From Turnera subulata (Eukaryota; Streptophyta; Magnoliopsida; Malpighiales; Passifloraceae): a stretch of DNA of 64,000 bases. Below the pieces are notes generated by a model. The model did not search any database and was not told the origin of the DNA. It worked only from the letters and a program-made list of their open reading frames with translations. The DNA lies in NCBI GenBank assembly GCA_028386065.3, contig JAKUCV010007141.1, positions 146,159 through 210,158 of the forward strand, given 5' to 3'. Both the position numbers and the translations under genes were made by a program. Positions 13,823 to 24,140 of the stretch are shown here, piece after piece (the stretch's first letter is position 1; every line of letters starts with the position of its first letter).

Positions 13823-16800
13823 CGATGGTGATTGCTGTAATGAAATTGTACTCGAACTACTAAATGTGATACTGATACAAAACTGTCCGAACTCTCCAAA
13901 AGCTGAATTTTAGATCACAAGCTTTTAGGTGTAACTTATAACACTGGACGAAGTGGAAATTCGTTCATTTCTCTGTAAATTCCGAAAAGTGTATGCTGTA
14001 ACATTTGTGGAAAAACAATAAAAATATCTGTCTGCGTGGTATACTCTCATATAAATGATGAAGCGTTCTTTTATACAAGGTACAGGATTTGCCAAATCAT
14101 AGTTTCCCTTTAACTAATGCGGCCCTGTTCTCTCGCCGTGTTGCTTCTATGCTCCAAATCTGGTGGGACTATATGATTCTGAAGGCGACCTTTCATGCTT
14201 CCTTGCAAAGGGATTGCACACCAAAGCAGAGAATGTGGGCCGTTTCTAGTTCCTTACAAGCAAAAAATTGGACTATCCACCATTGTATTATCAAAAGGTT
14301 TACTGATCTGAAGTTGGGATTTGTTTTACCTTTGAAGAGCACCATCATTGCACTGGGCCGCCTTTGTTTTCAGTACCAGAGTACAGAAGATAGTGGATTA
14401 CTATCCTCCCGTCACCCATGACTTCTTAAAAGGACCCATGACTTCTTAAAAGGCAGTCATTAAAATGACTATTTAGAGGGATTTGCTGACAACTGTGTAG
14501 TTACTGTTGCAACTTCGACTTTTGAGTGGTGCTGGTGGGATACCCGGCAAATGGAACCCATTTAGTTGAAATAGTGTGGTTCTACATGTCGATCCTGAAA
14601 GAATGAAAGAAACCTCGCATCCTGATTTTCTGGTTTGTGGGTCATTTGGATTGTATATATCTATGGCTATAGTTCTCTGCTTTTAACTTTTTGCGTCCCC
14701 GCAGAATCCAATTTCATTACTAGAACCGAAGAGAAGCGATATGATATGTCAAGAGAATTATAATGCTTTTTAAGTATGACACATATGTGTCAACCCTAAT
14801 CCTGAGACACATTACTAGTGGTGTTTTGGATGCCTTGTCAAGTTCAGTATTGCTATTTAGCACTACATAAACAAGTTCATCCGTATTGACATGACATTTG
14901 ATAGTAGGTATTTGTTTATTTATTCCCCTAATTTCACATGAAAAGCCACTAGAAAATTTCAGGGCCATCAAGGTAATGATGCATTTCTATCATCCAACTA
15001 TTGCACTTCCCGTTTCTCCACCCATCTTGGGAGGACAGGATACTCCCTCTCTTGACAAACATTGTTATGATGGTGGCTTATTGTTTATATATATGGCAAG
15101 AACTTAATGGAAGAAAGTTTAGAACTCATTGCACTAACATTATTCTTCTTCCGGAAAATTTTAAGACTACCAACATGATATTCCTTAAATTGGTAAAATG
15201 CAATTGATCTAGGTGCAATCTAAGGATTTGTCAATTATTCATAAAATGATGAGATATTTTATTCTCCAATCAAACTTTGCAGGCCAGCATCATTAATGGA
15301 TTGAATAGGCTAACAGCTTGTTCGTGACAATACACATGATGGTACCTTGAATTTGGCTAAAAAGGCTTGAAAGAACTAGCTAAGCATAGTAGTTAGATGT
15401 ATTATTTTTAGAGCTTTGTTTCAAAAACATAACAGCTGTAACAAACTCCTTGGGTTATGAGGAATGTCTCCCTCCTTTGCCCTTTTTAGTCGTTAAAATT
15501 CTTTTTGTTCAAGTTAGAACTGAAGTTAAAAAAACAAAGAGGAAAGATGTAAAAGAGAATCATCAATGTAGGGACTACAGTTCTAAAAGGCTAGACAAAA
15601 CAAAAGTCTCGAGCTCTACATGCATTCCATCCACAATTTCCTTCCTCTCCACCATCAAATGTCGGACCATGCTGAGCTTTTTTCCTAGGAGAGGTCAAAA
15701 ACTCCTCTTGTTCTCAAGAAATCTTGAAAGTCTTATGCCATCTTAATGCAACTAAACAAAAAGCTAATTAAAAACTACTATACGATAAGGAAAGAAAAAG
15801 ATGATGAAAAGAATAAAACACAAAAAGTTGCACACGTATCCAATGATCGTATGGAGATGCCATGAGAAAGTTGTGAGTTTTGAGGCAAAACAGTAGGAAT
15901 TTTTCCAATAAGAACAAAGTGAAAAGACAAACCAGGAATCCAGTAAAAGTAGTAAAACAAGGTAAAGTGGTTCTTTAACATACATATTTTATATATTAAA
16001 CAAGTTTGGGAGGTGCTTTTCATGTTTATTTTAGTTAGTTGCGGGGCACAGGAAGAGAAATCTATGCATTGTTTTATGATCAGGAGGAGCATTATTAGAA
16101 AATGACACTGGGTGCTTTTTTGAATGCGAATTTGCTTCAAAAGGAGCTTGTCTAAACAGAAAGAAACAAAAACATATATTATAAGATATATTTTTAAGCA
16201 TGCATTTGATTTATTGCTGAGAAACGAATTCCTCAATAAAATAGAAAAATGCCATCAGGATTCGGGTTGTAGGGCTTGTATCAGTAATCTATAAATATTG
16301 AATAAGTTTTTTTGATATTCCCTTTGGTAAAGAGTAAAGAGAAACATGTATAGACTCTACAATCAATCTCGATCAATCTTTTTAGTCCCATTTATAATTT
16401 ATAATCAGCCAAGGGTATTAAATATTTGCTCCACTAGCTAGGGTCACTAGATTGGCTTGGTTCCAACAACTAAACTAAGTATGAGTGACGTCAAAGTTGC
16501 CCAGTTCTTGCTTGGAAGGAATGGAATATGATCAATCACACTATCACAGGAGGGTCTAAAATAAAAGTAAACACCTGTGCAGAAGCTTAACAACAGTAAT
16601 CAATTTCAATGATTCGTTTTAAATAGAAAATACAAAGAGTTGTTCTTTTGAAATGATAAAAATTTCCCGAGTGCTAGTCTATACTATCATTTTTTTTCTC
16701 TTCATTTACATATGCCTACTTTTTATGGGATCTGTCAGTTTAAATCATTAGGTGATATTCAGAATTATCTACAATGCTCAAATTTCAACAACCAACCAAC

Positions 16801-17271
16801 TAAAATTTGACAAATTCTTCAAACTTGGAATTTCCTAATCCTGATGCCTGCCAATACTTCATATAGAATAGACTTTATAGAAAGTAAACGAAAAAAGCCA
16901 AAGACCTGCCACCTCTTACAATACTATGTGATGTGAAACAAGAGAAGAAGAAAAAGAATAATTGAAAAAGAAAGGCAAACAAACTGGTCACTGCTGCTGG
17001 ACCATTAAGGGATCCTGCACATAATGCTTTGAATTTTATATTTGGAAGCATTAGAAAAAAATTTTCCAAAATTTGACGTTTGTCTACAGTTCATATCTTT
17101 TCATGAATAGCATCATTTCTTGCTTTTAAATGGTGCACTTCCCTTCATTTGCCCCCGTCAACAAGCTCAGCTCCTCCCATTAATTATTCACCACCATATA
17201 CAAAGAAAAACACACTCATTCCCTTTGAGAGATAGACAAGAAAACCTTGAAAGTACAGTGAGTTGCAGAAA
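13823..17271. other. Intergenic region, 3.4 kb, no supported gene
   Basis: The first 200 bases are the likely 3' UTR of the coiled-coil gene, with an AATAAA-like signal near 14015-14025. The remainder is AT-rich. Open frames of 70-150 codons occur on both strands (for example 14089-14421 and 15778-16236) but lack family signatures and codon bias. The last 100 bases are the probable MAKR promoter and 5' UTR. Confidence 0.5.
14414..14453. repeat. Perfect 20-bp tandem duplication
   Basis: The unit ACCCATGACTTCTTAAAAGG occurs twice head to tail (14414-14433 and 14434-14453) with no mismatch, suggesting a recent duplication in noncoding DNA. Confidence 0.9.
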
Positions 17272-18393
17272 ATGGCAGTGAACTTTCTGTCATATGACCA
17301 TGCAGATGATGACTACATTGACATGGAGGTTAGCTCATTTTCTAACTTCTTCTGCCACTCCAAAAACTCTCCTCAACACCCTAGAGAGTTTGAGTTCCAA
17401 ATGTCTTCAGGTCCACTTGAAAAAGATCACAACACTTCCCCAGCTGATGAGCTCTTCTACAAAGGAAAGCTCCTCCCTCTTCACCTCCCTCCACGTCTGC
17501 AAATGGTTGAAAAACTCCTAGAAAGCTCCACATCCGTCTACCATACTAGAAACAACACCACCTTTGAAGAATACTATAGCACCCCACTAATGACAACTAC
17601 AGCAACAACGCCAACAGCAACCAGTACCCCATTCGAATCCTGCAACATTTCACCTTCTGAATCTTGTCGTGTTAGTAGAGAACTAAACCCGGAAGAGTAC
17701 TTGTTCGAGTACTCTTCTGAAGTCAGTGGCTTCATTGGTGAGAATCCAAAGAAGTCCTGGACTAAAAAGCTTAAGCTGATCAAGCAATCCTCGCTTGGTT
17801 CGAAGCTGAAGGCTTCCCGGGCTTATCTCAAGTCTTTGTTTGGTAAGTCTGGTTGCTCGGATGATTCCTGCACAGCGGCTGCAAAAGTTGCAGATGAAGT
17901 AACAGTTTCAAGAGCCAATAGAGAGTTGTCCTTGAGCAGATACGCCAAGTCAGAAAAGAAGGCTCCCTTTGGGCAATTCCAGAATGACAGATACCGAATG
18001 TCAACAACTGCAATGAGAAATGTAAACAAACAGAAAACAACAGAGGATGGAAGTGGCCGGCTGCACAGGAGATCATTCTCAATGGCTATCAAACGGCATT
18101 CAACAGTCAACAAGTCTTCTTCTTCTTCTACACCATCATCCACATCATCTTCTGACTCTTCCTCTTCCTCATTAAGTTCAGCTCTTTCGCATGGGCTGCC
18201 ATTCCTCAGGAGAAGCAGTAGCTCAAGAACTGAGATAGAGAATCCAATTCAAGGAGCTATTGCACACTGCAAGCAGTCTCAGCAGCCGTTCCATCCACGA
18301 AAGACTGTAACCGAAGTTGGGTTTTGCTCATTGTCTGCTTCCAAACTGGCTATTTGTGAAGAACAAGAACGACCAGAACTGTGCAGAGGCTGA
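17272..18393 (+). CDS. Probable membrane-associated kinase regulator (MAKR/BKI1-like), 373 aa
   Basis: The single exon encodes a protein starting MAVNFLSYDHADDDYIDMEV. The acidic DDDYIDMEV block is typical of the MAKR family. A Lys-rich patch near residues 160-190 (SWTKKLKLIKQSSLGSKLK) fits electrostatic binding to the plasma membrane. A long Ser-rich segment lies near residues 282-320. Near residues 323-338, NPIQGAIAHCKQSQQ matches the C-terminal motif with which BKI1-like proteins contact receptor-kinase domains. In this family such proteins bind and restrain or relay plasma-membrane receptor kinases, including brassinosteroid receptors. I chose the ATG at 17272; the frame runs three codons further upstream but has no earlier ATG there. 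Which MAKR paralogue it is cannot be settled by eye. No introns are seen. Confidence 0.85.
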   Translation: MAVNFLSYDHADDDYIDMEVSSFSNFFCHSKNSPQHPREFEFQMSSGPLEKDHNTSPADELFYKGKLLPLHLPPRLQMVEKLLESSTSVYHTRNNTTFEEYYSTPLMTTTATTPTATSTPFESCNISPSESCRVSRELNPEEYLFEYSSEVSGFIGENPKKSWTKKLKLIKQSSLGSKLKASRAYLKSLFGKSGCSDDSCTAAAKVADEVTVSRANRELSLSRYAKSEKKAPFGQFQNDRYRMSTTAMRNVNKQKTTEDGSGRLHRRSFSMAIKRHSTVNKSSSSSTPSSTSSSDSSSSSLSSALSHGLPFLRRSSSSRTEIENPIQGAIAHCKQSQQPFHPRKTVTEVGFCSLSASKLAICEEQERPELCRG

Positions 18394-21300
18394 GCTTCCC
18401 CAGGAAAAAAATGAAAAATTATCTCTAAGCTTAGATAGTTTCCAGAGTGTTCCTTCAGCTTCTTGTTCTATTTTGGTATATGCAGTTCAGTTCAGGAGCA
18501 AAGGAATTTTTCATGGTTTCTGTACTTACTGTTAAATCACCATTTTGTGTAAGTTTTTGGAAATGTTCAATTGATATATGTTTATTACTCCAACCAATGT
18601 GTATCCTCATGGTGAATCTTCAGACTGTAAGGTTGCATGTATTCAACTTGAGTTTCTTGATATCTGCTGCCTTACATCCATTTTTGTCATTTTCAACCAT
18701 GTCCTACGTACATCCATCTATTGAATGCATAAAAATAATTTTGCACTGCAACATATGATTATTCCAATTATTCAAGAGGTATCTTTGGTATCATATATGT
18801 AAATCATTGCACAGAACTTCTGCTTCAAATCATTTATTTTAAAATCTTCCCCATGTTCATTTAGCCAGCAAACTCACTCTTTTACGCATAAGAAGTAAGG
18901 GCAATGATGCTTGTTCAGCGTTTTGGTGAAGCAAGATATAAAAGGAAGCAAGCATAAGAACAATCTGATATTAATTAGCTTATCTTTCTTTCATGATGTC
19001 AAACAATGTTGCAAGTTTCCGTATGTTTCAGGTGTACAATAAATCTTAAGAATCTGATACCAATAAAGGCATTGAATGCATATCTTCTCAGTGAATAGAT
19101 GCTACATCTATGGCTCTTTTGAGGCTCTAGGTAGCTACCTGATATATTAAATATCATGTCATGTGGGTCAGTTCCCAGGCATTTTCCTGACTATACAGAG
19201 AGAGAAAACATTTGGTTACACAATATGATCTTCCATGAAGTGACAAATCGCACTCTGGAGCACCATGTAAAAGGACATAAAGTAACTTACATTCTAATGA
19301 ACCATGAATGTGAAGATTTGTACTGATGCAGTTCAATCATTTCCCCAGTTGGCCAGTTTTGATTGTTAATATCATCGGTGAAACCTTCTTTTTTTGAATG
19401 TTACCTATAATTAGATGATTATAGAATCACTCGAGAGATATTATTGGATAAAAGCCTTAAAACTATCCACTGTTCCAATGATGAAATGAAAGAAAAAAGA
19501 AAAAGCTGCCTCATTGCTTAGATGTAAAGTATAGAGCAAGAAATGTTACATTAATTTAAGTCGTCATCATTTTGTAAAGCCTCAGGTGTTTTATCTAAAG
19601 TATATAAAATTAAAAAAGTTAAGAAATTAGGCAGAGATAAACATCATTATGTTCCACCAATGATAGGGTAACAGATGTAATCATGATTTGGAATGAATGT
19701 CACACTTGTCTGGCTCTCAATAAAATCTAAGAGGCAGCAACCCTGCATTGAATATATAAACAAGGAAAATTGATTCCTGGACATAAAAGGAACGTGCTTT
19801 CTTTCAGATGGATTAATAATATAAAGCTTATCGAGATTGAGTTAAAAATTTTAAACAGCAGCGAACTGAAAGGAAGAGAAAATCTACAGGGTGCAGACAA
19901 GAAGCTTTTCAGGTGACTCATTTCTCATTCTTTTAATTTTCTTAGTGGGTAACTAAACCTTAAACTAGTGAACATGTCAGCCAAAAATTTGACAGGATTG
20001 GAGCTAAAGGAAGAAGTGGAAAGTCTACTACTTGTTGAGCACTGAGGGGTACCAGTAAGCATATATATAACAAGAACGTCCTTTTCCAAACAACCTTCCA
20101 TGATTCACTAGAAAGAGAAGTAATGGTTGCAAACGTACCTGCCGCAGAAAATTAAATCAATATATTCTTTTCTAACTCAAGTTTCTTGATTGGCCTAAAA
20201 GTTATACAGAGAACTATGGTTAATTATATAATGAAAATGTATAACTGTGGACTTGGTGCTTTCTCTTACTGTAGTAGCTCATATTTAATTTGGCATTTAC
20301 TTTTAGGTGATTTTAAGCTAACTTCCCAATGACAAAAGTTAAGCTTAATGTATTTTCCTGATAGTTTAGTGAATATAAAATTGGACCTGCCGGCTCTGTG
20401 TGAAAGTTGCAGATAGATACAAGTATTTGTCACTTTTCCAGGTCCCTTGACGAAGTCAGATACAATGAACTATAGCAGACGGTTCCGATTCATTTAAGCC
20501 TTAACAGATGAGTCAAATTTTGTTCTTCTGCTTCTACAAATTTCCAGCACGAAACCCAGTATCTGATGTTGGTATTCTGCAGGGCTGTTTTGGTACACTA
20601 TTTACCGAATCTGAACTTTAACAGGATTCCAGTTAATGAAACAAGTAGAAAGGTTACTTCTTGTTCTTGATCACTAGCGGGCACCAGTAAGCATATAACA
20701 AGAACGTCCTTTTCCAACCAACTTGCATGATTCACTAGAAAGAGAAAAGAAATGGTAGCCTTACCTAGCTGATATATAAAATTAAATCAATATGTTCTTC
20801 TGGGGTGCTAAATGGTTGACAAAGAACTACTGTTAGATATTGAAGATGTGTAACTATGCACTTGTACTTTATGTTCATAATTGATTTAGCATTTAAGTGG
20901 GTTGTTATCAACTAATTTCCCAGTATTAGTATGTTGGTGAAACTTGTGCTTGTATGCTTTCCTGATGGTTTGTACAATAAAAAATTCAACCTGCCGGCTA
21001 TGTGCCAAAGTTCCAAATGGGTTTGGTTTTGCAGTTTGTTCATTCTGCCTAACCCACCCAGGTTCAAGTTTTACTGGGAAGTCATCTCTTTAAACTTGTG
21101 TTTGCCATTAAAAAAAATCTCTAAAACATCAACGTTTCTCATGCTGCTACCACAGCGTTCCTGCAATGTGTTATCATTTGCACACTTATTAGCTAGCTTA
21201 AACTTATGAAATCCTGGATTTATTATGGTTGCAAAAAATTATATTGTGCCTTAGCAGAGATTTCTTAGTGTAAGCACCCGACAGCCTAATCAATATCAGG

Positions 21301-22347
21301 ATGATAACTGCAATAACCCCCTCGAAGAGTTAAGAACAAATATTTTCTTTGATGACAATATATACACATGAGAATCTGAAACATTTACACCTGCATTCTC
21401 AAAGAATATTTGAATATCTTGCAAATAATGATGCCAATTGCAGTTTGAATCTGTCTATATAATCTTGAAAGTATTGTCATGTTCTGTTTATATAGGAAGA
21501 GAGAAACGGATTTAAGGGTCAATGGGAGCTCAATTGTGAGAGCAGTTCAGTAATGTGTACAATGGTTGGGTATGTTTTAATTAGTAGTAATCAACAACCT
21601 ACACATGCACTCGGGATTGTTGTTCAGGACATTTCAAACAAAGATGATCCTATGGCATTTTCCTCCCAGAGGATAAAAGAACTGGAGGACTCTGCAATCT
21701 TCTTTTTTCCAAATAATTACCATTTAAAGAGAGACATTAGGCAACTGTACTCATCTTTGCTGCACTCTTGTAGGAAATCCTATGTGGATAACGTGCAGTT
21801 GTTCTTCCTTTAAAAGAAGAGAAGCGATGGCAAATCAATCTGGTGGAGCAGAAATTTATCGGATTTAGTTGCACTGAGGGAATGCATATCTTACAGTTTT
21901 CTCGTGAAGGACGAAACTAACCTCCAAATAAGGCATTTTGTGACAATATGCATTACAAAAGACATCGCCTGTGTTGGGAAAGAGACCTTTCCGTTTCTAT
22001 CAAAATGAATACAATGTATAATCTGCATACAGTGCTCCACACATGCACACCACATTTGATTTCAGTCTTTCCCTTAAAAGTAAAAATGCTTATCAAGAAA
22101 ATGACTAGACTAGACTATTCCATGATTGGCCAACATTCAAAATGGTTTCCCCTCTCGTTTTTGTGTTTAGCCTGAAGATACATTCTCAGAGTCCAATTGT
22201 CCGTCAAAATTCCCTTGTTTGCAGAATGCCCTTTCATTCTTTGCACAACATATATAACCTGTAGAAGTTGTTCTTTGCATCACCGTCCTCTCACCAACCT
22301 TTTTGTCCCATTCCCTTGTTCTGTATATTTCATAACAAGTAAAAGAA
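18394..22347. other. Intergenic region, 3.95 kb, with a diverged tandem duplication
   Basis: The first 150-400 bases are the likely MAKR 3' UTR. The rest has no supported gene. Scattered frames, such as 21553-21813, show no family features. The main structure is the duplication near 19980-21010, listed separately. Confidence 0.5.
19985..21010. repeat. Diverged direct duplication, unit about 610 bp
   Basis: About 19985-20445 and 20605-21010 share ordered blocks. These include 'caccagtaagcatat', 'aacaagaacgtccttttcca', 'catgattcactagaaagag', 'aaattaaatcaatat', and 'cctgccggct' near 20385 and 20990. Order and orientation are the same, with many substitutions and small indels between the copies. 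This is an old tandem duplication of noncoding sequence. Confidence 0.75.
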
Positions 22348-22886
22348 ATGGCAGGAAATGCTCCAAAATCCTGTGACTGCGGATGGTTAAGGGTACTACA
22401 GGACTACTAATTAACTATTGCATATTCCTATTTGTTCAGAGTCAAAGTTCTGCATATTCTTCATGCTTACAAAACAAGAGTTTGCCTCTTTCAGGCCCAA
22501 TGTGATGAAATGAAGAGTAAGATCAAGCGCCTCGAACAAGACATCGAACACTTAAAGAAATTGGTGTAAGAAAGAAAAGAATGCACCTTCTGTTTATCTG
22601 CCAAACTGCTGCTAGCTGTTGTTCATGATTTGTCCCATTTCAAGTTTTTCTTACTTCAGGAACTTTTTCTTTCTGATTAGTGGAAGTCCACTGGAAGTTG
22701 GGCAGAGAAAGAACAAGGTAAGGTAACTGCTTACTTTATCATGTAAGTTTACACTTCTCAGTTTCTAGGTTTGAAAATTCCTATATATAGTAACAGAAAC
22801 ATTGATATGCTGATCTCTTATGATATACAGCAGTGGAGGATGGCATTACTATGGCAAAGGCAGAGCCGGTCAATGAGCATGCATGA
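22348..22886 (+). CDS. Candidate four-exon gene for a 67-aa coiled-coil microprotein
   Basis: Exons 22348-22392, 22495-22563, 22681-22717 and 22834-22886 join into a 204-nt open frame. All introns are GT-AG and all phases agree. The protein begins MAGNAPKSCDCGWLR, continues with a charged amphipathic helix (QCDEMKSKIKRLEQDIEHL) that looks like a short coiled coil, then WKSTGSWAEKEQ and a short acidic tail ending NEHA. Intron 3 ends in a tandem CAG-CAG acceptor (22828-22833). Either choice keeps the frame, adding or omitting one Ala. The first donor (AGG|GTACTA) is weak. I do not recognise the family. Phase consistency over three introns argues for a real gene, but the small size keeps this tentative. 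Confidence 0.42.
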
Positions 22887-24140
22887 CGGGTCTTCAAAGA
22901 ATTCCCCATTGGTTCCTTCCATGTTCAAATAATCTCTTATTCTGTTCCAGCAATAGATTTATTACAGCTCCATCCATTGTAACAGAAACCTTATATTCTC
23001 AGGCCTGCTTATAATTGATTTTCATTCTTTAATGTTAGGGTCAACTCACGCTGGTAGGATGTAATGGAATCGAATGGAATGTGGGATGGCATAATCTCTA
23101 TGTGAGGCGACAAGAAATCCATAAATTATCCCAATGCAAGTCATCTTATACCGCAACTCCAACCGCAAGACTTATTTCTTGTGCCGTGCACATGGGTTAA
23201 ACCTTCAAGATGTTCTTAAATAACCAGATTCTGTCATGATCTAGTAGTAGTTTAATGCCTCATATTTGCTAATCTATGATTTCACGTTCAAACGATCCTA
23301 TGATTGTCTTATTTTGATGATGGACCATAGCACAGGACTATATATTTTTTTTATACTTACTAGTCTCGGAGGTGAAAAATCGAACTCGAAACACTATTGC
23401 AAGATTTGAAAGAATATCGATCCACATCAACACATAGGAATGTCGCTTTTTCTTTACTAATCTGAAAAAAAAGGACACTTTTAAAAATTATATAATGTGA
23501 TATTGTATATAAAGAAAGCCAAACTATTTAAAATTGCAATACCCCAAGTAAATTGATTTAATTTGCATTTAAAAGGAAAAAAAGTCCATACAAGAATTTA
23601 ATAATGGTGGGTAAACTCTAGTGAGATTATGAAGGAAGGAATTGAACAAAAGAGGAACAAGGAAAATGCAACAAGGAAATTACAGAATAGAAAAGGTGGA
23701 AAGTTTTAATACTATATTATTAAGTCTAATTATTGTTATCATGGGGGCTTAGCCCAAAGAAGGGAACTATAATGATATGAATGATACATATTCTGATTTC
23801 CAAAAAAAGAAAAAGAAAGCTGTCCTTTTAATATAGTATTTTACAAAGGAGGAAACTCGCATTATTTTCGAAAAAAAAAAAGAAAACGGAAAATAAAAGC
23901 TATCCTACTTATCTGTCCTCAGCAGCAGTAATAACCATCGCATTTATTACATGCAAAGGAAGATCGAGCAGTAGTGGACCTGGGAGTTGTGAAACTCTGT
24001 AACTACGGTTGGACTTTCTCTCTCTCTCTCTCTCTCTGCCTTAAAAGATCAAAACTTGACCTTTACACTTCAAAGATTGTCTTCTTTGCAGACACAGAAA
24101 CAAGTTTTATTGGTCCCTGAATTTAACATCCTGAAACAAA
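22887..24140. other. Intergenic region and UEV1 promoter region
   Basis: No gene is seen. The sequence is AT-rich with several oligo-A tracts. The last 130 bases hold the UEV1 5' leader, including the CT repeat at 24016-24038. Confidence 0.5.
24016..24038 (+). promoter_or_regulatory. CT-repeat (Y-patch-like) tract upstream of UEV1
   Basis: An almost pure CT dinucleotide run lies about 105-125 bases upstream of the UEV1 start codon. Such pyrimidine tracts are common near plant transcription starts and in 5' UTRs. The placement fits a core-promoter or leader element, but the start site is not shown by sequence alone. Confidence 0.45.

Noticed and set aside
14089..14421. 110-codon open frame
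   Set aside because: No family features, no splice partners, and it ends at the 20-bp tandem repeat.
15778..16236. 152-codon minus-strand frame with hydrophobic runs
   Set aside because: The hydrophobicity comes from AT-rich codons (Phe, Leu, Ile, Tyr); no signal peptide pattern or homology is recognised.
21553..21813. 86-codon frame upstream of the candidate microprotein gene
   Set aside because: No recognisable domain and no phase-compatible splice connection to the exons at 22348-22886.
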